32,344 nucleotides of DNA from Bacillota bacterium (GTDB lineage: Bacteria; Bacillota; Sulfobacillia; JACIYH01): NCBI GenBank assembly GCA_014360055.1, contig JACIYH010000025.1, forward strand, positions 1 through 32,344. Direction: 5' to 3'. The position numbers were made by a program, and so were the translations under genes. The notes beneath the pieces were generated by a model. The model did no database searches and had not been told where the DNA came from. It saw only the letters and a program-made list of their open reading frames with translations. Positions 16,341-23,915 of the stretch are shown here, one piece after another; the first letter of the stretch is position 1, and the number at the start of each line of letters is the position of its first letter.

Positions 16341-16448
16341 TCACCCCCCGTACGTGAAGATCTTCCACGGTATGGTGAACCCGAGAGCACCCACCACGAT
16401 GAGAGCGAAACCGATGATAACCGACCACCAGTCCTCCGTAATCTTCAT
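16341..16448 (-). CDS. 35-residue membrane peptide preceding the YeiH-type transporter
   Basis: A short ORF missing from most gene callers. It reads MKITEDWWSVIIGFAL followed by a hydrophobic helix and PWKIFTYGG. One transmembrane segment spans residues 9-28. The ATG is preceded by AAGGGGTGA with good spacing, and the stop lies six bases before the GTG of the transporter gene, whose ribosome binding site it contains. The EDWW-helix pattern resembles the extra N-terminal helix that I recall from longer YeiH-family proteins, so it may be a detached first helix working as a subunit. Coding is supported by the ribosome binding site, the sequence pattern and tight coupling, not by a database match. 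Confidence 0.7.
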   Translation of the reverse strand: MKITEDWWSVIIGFALIVVGALGFTIPWKIFTYGG

Positions 16449-16783
16449 CAGCTCACCCCTTCCTGTGAGGCACCCTAAGCGCCCCCCGTGATAACAGTAA
16501 CCAGCTGCGCGATATGCCGCCCGCCGAACCCTTCACCTCCTCCCCTCTCTCGTGAACCGGTTCACAATCCCTCCCCAATACAAGGCGACCCCGTCTCCCG
16601 CGACGGTTCGTTCGCCCGCACTAAGTATTCGACACCTCCCCTCCCACTCCTGCTTGCCAGTTCCTTGCCCATTTCTTGCATTTGCCTTGTGCCTGTCTTA
16701 ACAAGAGCTTGCGTCACCTGTCTCCTCCGATCCCGCCGGGCGTGCCGTCTCACCCGGGGAAGCGGACTTAACCGCGGTGAAAC
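16449..16783 (-). promoter_or_regulatory. 335-base leader of the sulfur cluster
   Basis: No convincing gene. It is less GC-rich than its surroundings and should contain the promoter of the sulfur cluster, but I see no clean -35/-10 pair; AATACT around 16625-16630 is the nearest -10-like hexamer and lacks a partner. It contains the perfect palindrome at 16552-16565, one TGTCGAA (Spo0A-box core) at 16628-16634, and a strong ribosome-binding-like GGAGGAGGTG around 16534-16543 that is not followed by a suitable start codon. Confidence 0.45.
16552..16565. promoter_or_regulatory. perfect 14-base palindrome, CRP/FNR-like operator candidate
   Basis: GTGAACCGGTTCAC is a perfect inverted repeat. With flanks it reads TGTGA-N6-TCAC on the minus strand, nine of ten bases of the CRP/FNR-family consensus TGTGA-N6-TCACA. 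It lies 104 bases before the first gene of the sulfur cluster and about 220 bases past the end of the metallo-beta-lactamase gene, the correct place for an operator. Confidence 0.5.
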
Positions 16784-17740
16784 TCATGCCCCGTCCCGCT
16801 CGGTGTGAATCCACACCCGGATGCCGTCCGTAAGGAAGGTCACCGTCCCGTTTTGATCCGTGCGGTACACGGTCACCCCCGCCCGGGACAGCCGCTTCAA
16901 CACCGAGGGCGCCGGGTGCCCGAAGGGGTTGTCGGCCCCCACACTGATCACGGCCCAGCGCGGTGCCACCGCGCGCAGGAAGGCGCTGCCGTTGGAGCCG
17001 GCACTGCCGTGGTGCCCCACCTTCAGCACATCGGCCCCCACCTCCGCCCCCGCCGCCAGCAGGTCCTCCTCGGCCTGCGTGCCCGCATCGCCGGTAAAGA
17101 GGAAGGCCACTTCACCTACCACGAGCCTCACCACCAGCGAGGAATCGTTCTGATCCTCGTACGACTTCACCGGACCAACTACCACAGCCCGGGCGGCCGG
17201 GCTATGCCCATCCTTCCCGTCCGTCTCGCCCTCCCCCTCGGTGCGGATCGCCTCACCCGATCCCGGCCTGCTCACCGCCACCTTTGCCCGCAGCAGCGCC
17301 CGCAGGAGGGCCTCGAAGGCCTCGGTGGTGTGCTCTCCCCGATAGAGGTAGGCCCGCCCCACGGGAAAAGCACGGATCACGGCGGGCAGGCCCCCCACGT
17401 GGTCCTCGTGACCGTGGGTCACCACCAGGGCGTCCAGACGCTCGACGCCCAGCCCGCGCAGGGCCTCCACCACCCCCGTTCCCGCCTCCCGGCTGCCACC
17501 GTCGATGAGCATGGCGAACCCCGAAGGAAACCGGATCAGGATGCTGTCCCCCTGGCCCACGTCGAGGAAATACACGGCGGCCAGCCCCCGCCCCCACTCC
17601 GCCGGCTCCCCGCCCTTTTCCCCGGCGTCAGGTCCCGCCATCGGACGGGCAGGAAACCGGCACGCCGCCGTCCCCACCAGCAGGAGCAGGGCCAGGAGGG
17701 CGGCAAGGCATACGCGCGCCCTCCCGCCCGGTCGAACCAC
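16784..17740 (-). CDS. secreted or lipid-anchored ComEC/Rec2-type metallo-beta-lactamase fold hydrolase
   Basis: A 318-residue protein. Residues 10-26 form a hydrophobic signal segment ending in GTAAC (Cys27), a possible but weak lipobox, so the catalytic part is probably outside the membrane. From residue 55 it is a metallo-beta-lactamase domain like the C-terminal domain of ComEC: VYFLDVGQGDSILIRFP, LIDGG, metal ligands in THGHEDHVGG (His109, His111, Asp113, His114), FLFTGDAG and LKVGHHGSAGSN. A charged, low-complexity insertion lies around residues 155-180. Substrate unknown; ComEC-type domains are thought to degrade one DNA strand or act on nucleotides/phosphodiesters. GTG start, seven bases after a DUF3006 gene, a pairing common in Bacillota. 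Confidence 0.88.
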   Translation of the reverse strand: MVRPGGRARVCLAALLALLLLVGTAACRFPARPMAGPDAGEKGGEPAEWGRGLAAVYFLDVGQGDSILIRFPSGFAMLIDGGSREAGTGVVEALRGLGVERLDALVVTHGHEDHVGGLPAVIRAFPVGRAYLYRGEHTTEAFEALLRALLRAKVAVSRPGSGEAIRTEGEGETDGKDGHSPAARAVVVGPVKSYEDQNDSSLVVRLVVGEVAFLFTGDAGTQAEEDLLAAGAEVGADVLKVGHHGSAGSNGSAFLRAVAPRWAVISVGADNPFGHPAPSVLKRLSRAGVTVYRTDQNGTVTFLTDGIRVWIHTERDGA

Positions 17741-17747
17741 TGCAGAC

Positions 17748-17954
17748 TCACTCCTCCAACTGGTCGAGGAGGGCCTTCACCCGTCGACGGCGGGCGGTGG
17801 TGGTGGCGGGGTCCACTTCCAGGGTCCAGCGCAGGCAATCCCCTTCCCTGGCACCCTCGGGTAGCAGGTTGCGGGGGACCGGGAAGGTGCGTCCCTCCCA
17901 TTCCAGCACCGCCCACTCTCCCTCAAACCGGTCCACTATCAACACGTACGCCAC
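17748..17954 (-). CDS. DUF3006 family small protein
   Basis: A 68-residue protein with the DUF3006 pattern: VDRFEGEWAVLEWEGRTF, then VPRNLLPEGAREGD and a charged tail with RRRRV and a final coiled segment. The family has no known function and often sits directly before ComEC-like metallo-beta-lactamases, as here. The frame is open to 17999; the GTG ending at 17954 follows GGGGGGAAGG and gives the family length, though the neighbouring GTG at 17957 is equally possible. Confidence 0.8.
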   Translation of the reverse strand: MAYVLIVDRFEGEWAVLEWEGRTFPVPRNLLPEGAREGDCLRWTLEVDPATTTARRRRVKALLDQLEE

Positions 17955-18044
17955 CACCCTTCCCCCCATGCCGGCCGCGGACCACTGCCGCGTGCACACA
18001 CCCGGACTCGGGCCGTACTCTTGCCGGAGGCAGTGCCGCCGGAT

Positions 18045-19715
18045 TCAGACTTCCATCACGATGGGGAGGATCATGGGGCGGCGGCCGGTGCGCTCGAACA
18101 GCTCTTGGGAAAGCGTCTCGCGGATGAGGTTCTTCAACCCCGGCCAGTCGGGGCGGTGGTTGTTCCGCCGTTCCAGAGCCCCCCGCACGGTGGCACGCAC
18201 CTGTTCCAGCAGGGCTTCGGACTCACGCACGTACACGAAACCGCGGGAGACGACTTCGGGCCCCGAGGCCAGCTCACCCGTCTCCCGGTCCACGGCGATG
18301 ACCACCACCACGATGCCGTCCTCGGCCAGCTGCCTGCGGTCGCGCAGGACCACGTTGCCCACGTCGCCCACACCCAGGCCGTCCACCATGAGGATGCCGG
18401 CGTCCACCCGCCCGGTGATGGCGGCCACGTCCCCGCTCACCTCGAAGACGGAGCCGTTGTCCCCCACCAGGATGTTGCGACGGGGGACGCCCACCGCCTC
18501 GGCCAGGGAGGCATGGTGGACCAGGTGCCGGTATTCGCCGTGCACGGGGATGAAGAAGCGCGGCCGCAGCAGGTTGAGCATGATCTTGAGTTCCTCCTGG
18601 CTGCCGTGCCCGGACACGTGCACGCCCGCGTCCGGCCCGTAGATGACCTTTGCCCCCCGCCGGTACAGGTTGTCGATGGTGCGGGCCACCATCTTCTCGT
18701 TGCCGGGGACGGGGGAGGCGGCGATGATCACGGTATCGCCGGGGTTGATGTTCACGCGCCGGTGTTCTCCCACCGCCATGCGGGTGAGCGCCGACATGGG
18801 CTCACCCTGGCTGCCCGTGGTGAGGATGGTCACCTTCTCAGGGGGGAGGCCCTCCAGTTCCTCGATGTCCAGCATCATGCCCTCGGGCACGTCGAGGTAA
18901 CCCAGGGTCATGGCCACCTGGACGGTGTCCTCCATGCTCCGCCCGATCACACCCACGTAGCGGCCCTGCTGGTAGGAAGCGCTGATCACCTGCTGGATGC
19001 GGTGCAGGTGGGTGGCGAAGGAGGCCACCAGCACCCGCGACCGGGTGGCCCGGAACACCTCCTGCAGGGTCTTGCCCACCGACTTCTCCGAGGGGGTGAA
19101 GCCCGGGCGCTCCGCACCCGTGGAGTCGCTCAGCAACACCAACACGCCTTCCTGGCCCAGTTCCCCCAGGCGACCGATGTCGGACACGCGGCCGTCCACG
19201 GGCGTCTGATCGAACTTGAAGTCACTGGTGTGCACCACCAGGCCCGCCGGGGTACGGATGGCCAGCCCCACGGCGTCGGGGACGGAATGGGTTACGCGGA
19301 AGAACTCCACCTGGAAGCATCCGATATCCGCCTTCTCACCCGCCTGCAGGGCCCGCCCGTCGAACTGCTCCGCCATACCGGTTTCCACCAGCTTACCCCG
19401 CACCAGCCCCAGGGTGAGCGGGGTGCCGTAAAAGGGAACGGGCAGGTGGGGGAGCAGGTAGGGGATGGCCCCCACGTGGTCTTCATGGCCGTGGGTGAGC
19501 ACCACCGCCCGCACCCGGTCCATGTTCTCCTGCAGGTAAGAGATGTCGGGGACGACGATGTCCACCCCCAGCATCTCCTCTTCCGGGAAGGCCAAGCCGC
19601 AGTCGATGACCAGCATGTCATCGCCGCATTCGATCACCGTCATGTTTTTTCCAATTTCCCCCAAGCCGCCCAGGGGGATGATGCGCAGGGTGGGGCGGGC
19701 TGCTTTCCTCACCAT
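18045..19715 (-). CDS. rnj: ribonuclease J
   Basis: A 556-residue RNase J: metallo-beta-lactamase/beta-CASP nuclease with 5'-3' exo- and endonuclease activity in mRNA turnover and rRNA maturation. Seen: PLGGLGEIGKNMTVIE at the N-terminus, metal motif LTHGHEDHVGAIPYLL (His75, His77, Asp79, His80), FRVTHSVPDAVGLAI, HTSDFKFDQTP, LSDSTGAERPG, beta-CASP motifs VASFATHLHRIQQ, GSQGEPMSAL and VSGHGSQEELK, then IPVHGEYRHL and a C-terminal domain. ATG with GGAGGTGG nine bases upstream. Its position after dapA matches the Bacillus rnjB locus; which paralogue it is cannot be told from one copy. A good promoter lies 150 bases upstream. Confidence 0.95.
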   Translation of the reverse strand: MVRKAARPTLRIIPLGGLGEIGKNMTVIECGDDMLVIDCGLAFPEEEMLGVDIVVPDISYLQENMDRVRAVVLTHGHEDHVGAIPYLLPHLPVPFYGTPLTLGLVRGKLVETGMAEQFDGRALQAGEKADIGCFQVEFFRVTHSVPDAVGLAIRTPAGLVVHTSDFKFDQTPVDGRVSDIGRLGELGQEGVLVLLSDSTGAERPGFTPSEKSVGKTLQEVFRATRSRVLVASFATHLHRIQQVISASYQQGRYVGVIGRSMEDTVQVAMTLGYLDVPEGMMLDIEELEGLPPEKVTILTTGSQGEPMSALTRMAVGEHRRVNINPGDTVIIAASPVPGNEKMVARTIDNLYRRGAKVIYGPDAGVHVSGHGSQEELKIMLNLLRPRFFIPVHGEYRHLVHHASLAEAVGVPRRNILVGDNGSVFEVSGDVAAITGRVDAGILMVDGLGVGDVGNVVLRDRRQLAEDGIVVVVIAVDRETGELASGPEVVSRGFVYVRESEALLEQVRATVRGALERRNNHRPDWPGLKNLIRETLSQELFERTGRRPMILPIVMEV

Positions 19716-19865
19716 GAACGAGAACCACCTCCAGGTGCCCCTTTGGATAACCGCAAAAACCCACCACGCGCCCGCTGCGCCAGCCCGCTCGCCCGGGCGT
19801 CACTCCCCAAACCCACAAAAACGGCCCGGCCATGCCGAACCGGAACCTGCAAATCCGCCACCGCT

Positions 19866-19894
19866 ATTATATCTGCCCGGCCCGCCTCACGCAA
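19866..19894 (-). promoter_or_regulatory. sigma-A promoter of the RNase J gene
   Basis: On the minus strand TTGCGT (bases 19889-19894) is separated by 17 bases from a perfect TATAAT (19866-19871). The -10 stands out in very GC-rich DNA. It lies in the 207-base gap between dapA and the RNase J gene, giving an untranslated leader of roughly 140 bases. Confidence 0.65.
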
Positions 19895-19922
19895 GCAGCC
19901 CCGCGCCGGAGCAGGCGCTCCC

Positions 19923-20813
19923 CTACGCAAGCAGCCCCGAGGCGCGCATGACCCCCGCCAGGGCCTGTTCCTCCTGCGAGCCCAGTTCACACAGGGGGGG
20001 CCGCACCGGTCCCACGTCAAATCCCGCCAGCCGCAAGGCCGCTTTGACGGGTACGGGGTTGGTGGTGAGGAACATGGCCCGGAAGAGCGGAAACAGTCGC
20101 CGGTGAATGCGGGCCGCTTCTTCCACCCGGCCCTCGCGCCAGGCCCTTACCATGTGCGCGATCTCCCCGGCCACCAGGTGGGAGGCCACGCTCACCACGC
20201 CCACCCCTCCCACCGCCAGCACGGGCAGGGTGAGGGAGTCGTCGCCGCTATACACGGAGAAGCCCGGGGGCACAAGGCGGAGGACCTCCGTCACCTGGTC
20301 CAGGTTCGCCGATGCTTCCTTCAGCGCCACGATGTTGGGGATCTCGGCCAGGCGCGCCACCGTGGCCGGGGTCATATTCACCCCCGTGCGCCCGGGGACG
20401 TTATACAGGATGATGGGCAAGGATGTGGATTCGGCAATGGTCCGGAAATGGAGGAGCAATCCCTCCGCCGGTGGCTTGTTGTAATAGGGGGTCACCAGCA
20501 TGACGCCGCTGGCGCCCGCCCTTTCCGCCAGGCGGGTCAGGTGCACGGAGTCACGCGTGCAGTTGGTGCCCGTCCCCGCCACCACCGGTACCCGGTCCCC
20601 CACCGCCTCCAGCACCGTCTCCCAGAGCCTGACCTTCTCCTCGGTGGCCAGCACGGGGGACTCCCCGGTGGTCCCCGTGACCACCAGGCCGTCGGAGCCC
20701 ATCTCTACCAGGCGGCGGGCCAACTGCGCCGCCCGCGGGGCGTCCAGTTCCCCTTCCCGGGTGAAGGGGGTCACCATGGCGGTGACCACCCGCCCGAATA
20801 TCGGTTCGCTCAT
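19923..20813 (-). CDS. dapA: 4-hydroxy-tetrahydrodipicolinate synthase
   Basis: Condenses aspartate semialdehyde with pyruvate, the first step of the diaminopimelate/lysine branch; its product pathway also supplies dipicolinate for spores. A 296-residue TIM barrel: VVTAMVTPFT at the N-terminus, GTTGESPVLATEEK, VMLVTPYYNKPPAEG, LYNVPGRTG with the catalytic tyrosine (Tyr137) and IVALKEAS with the Schiff-base lysine (Lys165). I chose the ATG ending at 20813, which has AGGAGGTG eight bases upstream; the frame continues to 20948 without family similarity. Last gene of the dpaA-dpaB-asd-dapG-dapA set. Confidence 0.96.
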   Translation of the reverse strand: MSEPIFGRVVTAMVTPFTREGELDAPRAAQLARRLVEMGSDGLVVTGTTGESPVLATEEKVRLWETVLEAVGDRVPVVAGTGTNCTRDSVHLTRLAERAGASGVMLVTPYYNKPPAEGLLLHFRTIAESTSLPIILYNVPGRTGVNMTPATVARLAEIPNIVALKEASANLDQVTEVLRLVPPGFSVYSGDDSLTLPVLAVGGVGVVSVASHLVAGEIAHMVRAWREGRVEEAARIHRRLFPLFRAMFLTTNPVPVKAALRLAGFDVGPVRPPLCELGSQEEQALAGVMRASGLLA

Positions 20814-20913
20814 CAGGTGTGCACCTCCTGGGGGCCGGGCGACCCCCTCGCCCTCGCGGTGGGCCCGCAACCTCCCGCGCGATGCGCTACCCTCCGGCGG
20901 GGCCGCAGCGGGT

Positions 20914-22131
20914 CTAGTCGTCCAGCCCAAACTGGTGGTGCAGGGCACGCACCGCCTTCTCCAGGTCTTCCTGCGCGATCAGGCAGGAGATGGTGACGTG
21001 CGAATCCGCCGTCTGCAGCATCTCCACCCCCGCCCGCTCCAGGGCCTCCGCCACGTTGGCCATCACCCCAGGCAGACCGCGCATGCGCGACCCCACCACC
21101 GAGACTTTGGCACACCCCTCCCTGACCTCGACTTCCATACCCTGCTGCCTGAGCACCCGGGACGCCCGTTCCGCCACCTCTTCCCCCACGATGAAGGCGC
21201 AGTGGCCGGGCGCCACCTGGATCATGTCCACGCTGATCCCCTCGCGCGCCAGGGAACGGAAGATATGGACGGCTCCCGCGGGACCGGCCGGCGGGTTGAG
21301 CACGCGCAGGCGGGCAACCCCGGGGATGTGGGTCACCGCGGTCACCACCCGGCCGTCCCGCACCTGGGACCAGCCCTGGCGGGCGAAGGTGAAGGTGACC
21401 AGGGTGCCGGGCGCATCGGAAAAGGTATCGCGGATGCGCATGGGCACCCCCGCCCGCATGGCGATCTCCACCGCCCGGGGATGAACTACCTTCGCCCCTT
21501 CATGGGCCATCTGGGCCACCTCGTCGTAGGTTACCACGCCCAGGGTGCGCGCCCCCGGCACCAGGCGGGGATCCGCCGTCTTCACCCCGTCCACGTCGGT
21601 GTATATCTCCACCGCTTCCGCCTGCAGGGCGGCCCCCAGGACGGCGGCCGTGGTGTCCGACCCGCCCCGGCCGAGGGTGGTCACCTCGCCGGAGTCGGTG
21701 ACCCCCTGGAAGCCCGCCACCACCGGTACCCGCCCCTCTTCCAGGCAACGGAGGATGCGCACCGGCTCCACCCGCACCACCTCGGCCTGCCCGAAACCGC
21801 CGTCGGTGACGATCCCGGCCTGCGCCCCGGTGAGGGCACAGGCGTCGATGCCCCTGGCCAGGAGCGCCCCCGTCACCACCACCGTGGCGATGGTTTCACC
21901 GCAGGACATGATGAGGTCCAGTTCCCGGGCGGACAGGCGACCCCCTGAGGCCGCCGCCAGGTGGATTAGGGAGTCGGTGGCGTACGGTTCCGGGTAGCGC
22001 CCCATGGCCGAGACCACCACGCAGGGGCTGAACCCGGCCTGCAGGGCCCGGGCCACATGCGCGCAGACCCTCTCCCGGCCCGCCGGCGTGGATACCGAGG
22101 TTCCCCCGAACTTTTGCACCAGGATGCGCAC
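20914..22131 (-). CDS. dapG: aspartate kinase (DapG type)
   Basis: Phosphorylates aspartate, the entry to the lysine, diaminopimelate, dipicolinate, threonine and methionine routes. A 405-residue kinase: QKFGGTSVST (residues 6-15), VVVSAMGR, MSCGETIATVVV, TLGRGGSDTTAAVLG and YTDVDGVKTADPR. Two ACT domains follow from about residue 265 (IFRSLAREGISVDMIQ and VMANVAEALERAGVEML). By position in the dpa-asd operon it matches Bacillus DapG, which responds to diaminopimelate; the effector here is inferred. GTG start, 35 bases after asd. Confidence 0.95.
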   Translation of the reverse strand: MRILVQKFGGTSVSTPAGRERVCAHVARALQAGFSPCVVVSAMGRYPEPYATDSLIHLAAASGGRLSARELDLIMSCGETIATVVVTGALLARGIDACALTGAQAGIVTDGGFGQAEVVRVEPVRILRCLEEGRVPVVAGFQGVTDSGEVTTLGRGGSDTTAAVLGAALQAEAVEIYTDVDGVKTADPRLVPGARTLGVVTYDEVAQMAHEGAKVVHPRAVEIAMRAGVPMRIRDTFSDAPGTLVTFTFARQGWSQVRDGRVVTAVTHIPGVARLRVLNPPAGPAGAVHIFRSLAREGISVDMIQVAPGHCAFIVGEEVAERASRVLRQQGMEVEVREGCAKVSVVGSRMRGLPGVMANVAEALERAGVEMLQTADSHVTISCLIAQEDLEKAVRALHHQFGLDD

Positions 22132-22166
22132 GTCCTCGCCCCCACCGTGCCGGGCGGGGTCGGGGC

Positions 22167-23177
22167 TCAGGAGCCCCGCGACCCCGCCAACAACTCGGCG
22201 ATCTGCACCGCGTTGGTGGCCGCCCCTTTACGCAGGTTGTCGGCCACCACCCACATCCATATGCCGCGTTCGTCATCGAGGTCCGCGCGGATGCGGCCCA
22301 CCAGCACGGCGTCCTGTCCGGCCGCCTCGCGCGGGGTGGGGTACAGGCAGGAGGCCGGCTCGTCCCTCACCACCACCCCGGGGGCCTCCTCCAGGAGGGC
22401 CCGCACCCGCTCGGGAGGCAGGAGCCGGGTGGTGCGCACCCACACCGCTTCCGCGTGGCCGATCACCACGGGGACCCGGGCCACGGTGGCGGTGATGGCC
22501 AGGTCGGGCAGGTGCAGGATCTTCCTGGTCTCGCGGATCAGCTTCATCTCCTCGCGGCAGTATCCCGTTTCGGCAAAGGAATCGATGTGGGGGAACAGGT
22601 TGAAGGCGATGGGGTGCGGGTAGACGCGGGGCCGGGGCTCCCCACCCTCCAGCACCGCGCGCGTCTGCTCGTACAGCTCTTCCACCGCCTCCCGCCCGGT
22701 ACCGGAGACCGACTGGTAAGTACTGACCACCACCTTCTCCAGCCCCACCTCGCGGGCGAGGGGTGCCAGGGCCACCACCAGCTGGATGGTGGAGCAGTTG
22801 GGACTGGCCACGATACCGCGGTGGTCCTCCAGATCCTCAGGGTTCACCTCCGGAACCACCAGTGGCACCTCCGGGTCGAGGCGGAAGGCGGCCGACTTGT
22901 CGATCACCACCGCCCCCGCCCGTCGCGCCGCCGGCACCACCTCGCGGGCGACCCGGTCACCCACGGCGGAAAACAGAAAATCGACCCCCTCGACCGGCGA
23001 GGCGGCCAGGTCCGCCACCTCCACCTGCTCTCCCCGGAAGGTCAGGCATTCCCCGGCCGAACGCTGGCTGGCCCACAGCCGCAGCACGTCCACCGGGAAA
23101 TCCCGCTCTTCGAGCAGGCGCACCACTTCGCGCCCTACCGCACCCGTCGCTCCCAGCACTCCCACGCGCCAGCCCAA
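22167..23177 (-). CDS. asd: aspartate-semialdehyde dehydrogenase
   Basis: NADPH-dependent reduction of aspartyl phosphate to aspartate semialdehyde. A 336-residue protein: Rossmann motif VGVLGATGAVGREVVRLLEE, FSAVGDRVARE, the active cysteine in IVASPNCSTIQLV (Cys128), TYQSVSGTGREAVEEL, and RVPVVIGHAEAVWV with the catalytic histidine. The start is a TTG with GAGAGG upstream; a GTG four codons later is the alternative. It follows dpaB by 119 bases; this gap holds a 6 base-pair hairpin at 23232-23251 without a T-run. Confidence 0.95.
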   Translation of the reverse strand: MGWRVGVLGATGAVGREVVRLLEERDFPVDVLRLWASQRSAGECLTFRGEQVEVADLAASPVEGVDFLFSAVGDRVAREVVPAARRAGAVVIDKSAAFRLDPEVPLVVPEVNPEDLEDHRGIVASPNCSTIQLVVALAPLAREVGLEKVVVSTYQSVSGTGREAVEELYEQTRAVLEGGEPRPRVYPHPIAFNLFPHIDSFAETGYCREEMKLIRETRKILHLPDLAITATVARVPVVIGHAEAVWVRTTRLLPPERVRALLEEAPGVVVRDEPASCLYPTPREAAGQDAVLVGRIRADLDDERGIWMWVVADNLRKGAATNAVQIAELLAGSRGS

Positions 23178-23296
23178 CCGCGTCCTCTCCCTTCCCGTTC
23201 CATCTATGGTGCCCGCCCGCGCACACCTCCAGCTGACCCCGGGGCGTCAGCCCCCGCGCCACCAGTTTCCCCGGCGGCCCGCCCTGCGCCAGCCGG

Positions 23297-23911
23297 TCAG
23301 GCGCGGCCCCCGGCGGGAGGGCCACCGTGGCGGACCACCAGCAGGGGCTGGATCTGCCTGCCCTGCAAGGCCTCCTCGATGGCCGGCAGCAGCAGGTCCA
23401 GGTCGGCATCGAGGGAGGTGGGTTTGCTCCACGGGTTGTCCTGCCCGAAGGGGACGAAAAAGATGTTGCGCGCCCCAAGCAGCGTGCCCAGGTTGCGGGC
23501 GTTGAGCCCCAGGGCGTCGTTGGAACTGATGGCCAGCAGAACCGGCCGGCCGTTGCGCAGTGTGGCCTTGACCGCCATGGTCACCGGGCCGTCGGTGAGC
23601 GCGTTGGCGATGCGGGCCATGGTATTCCCCGTGCAGGGGGCCACCACCATGATGTCCACCGGTGAGGTGGGCCCCAGCGCCTCGGCCTCCGCGATGGTGC
23701 GGATGGGCTCCCGCCCCACGATCTCGCGCAACCGGGCCAGGTGTTCCGCCGGTGTTCCGAAGCGGCTTTCGGTGCTCTGCACCACCTGTGAGACCACGGG
23801 TACCACCTCGGCCCCCGCCGCCACCAGCCTCTCCAGTTGCGGCCACAGCCGGTCCAGGTTACAGAGGGAACCGGTGATACCGAATCCCACCCTCCTGCCC
23901 GCCAGAGTCAT
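23297..23911 (-). CDS. dpaB: dipicolinate synthase subunit B
   Basis: Flavoprotein-like subunit (SpoVFB) of dipicolinate synthase, made in the mother cell during sporulation. A 204-residue protein with VGFGITGSLCNLDR at the N-terminus, a central VAPCTGNTMARIANALTD and AISSNDALGLNARNLG, typical of the family and of the wider flavoprotein/decarboxylase fold. The ATG has AAGGGGTG before it that overlaps the end of dpaA, four bases away, so the two subunits are coupled. The tail is Gly/Pro-rich. Confidence 0.94.
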   Translation of the reverse strand: MTLAGRRVGFGITGSLCNLDRLWPQLERLVAAGAEVVPVVSQVVQSTESRFGTPAEHLARLREIVGREPIRTIAEAEALGPTSPVDIMVVAPCTGNTMARIANALTDGPVTMAVKATLRNGRPVLLAISSNDALGLNARNLGTLLGARNIFFVPFGQDNPWSKPTSLDADLDLLLPAIEEALQGRQIQPLLVVRHGGPPAGGRA

Positions 23912-23915
23912 ATTC

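Noticed and set aside
16562-16753. 63-residue minus-strand ORF in the sulfur cluster leader
   Set aside because: Arg-rich, no ribosome binding site at its start, spans the palindrome and the probable promoter region.
18021-20996. 991-residue plus-strand open frame opposite RNase J and dapA
   Set aside because: Runs against two highly conserved genes; His/Gly-rich shadow typical of third-position GC bias.
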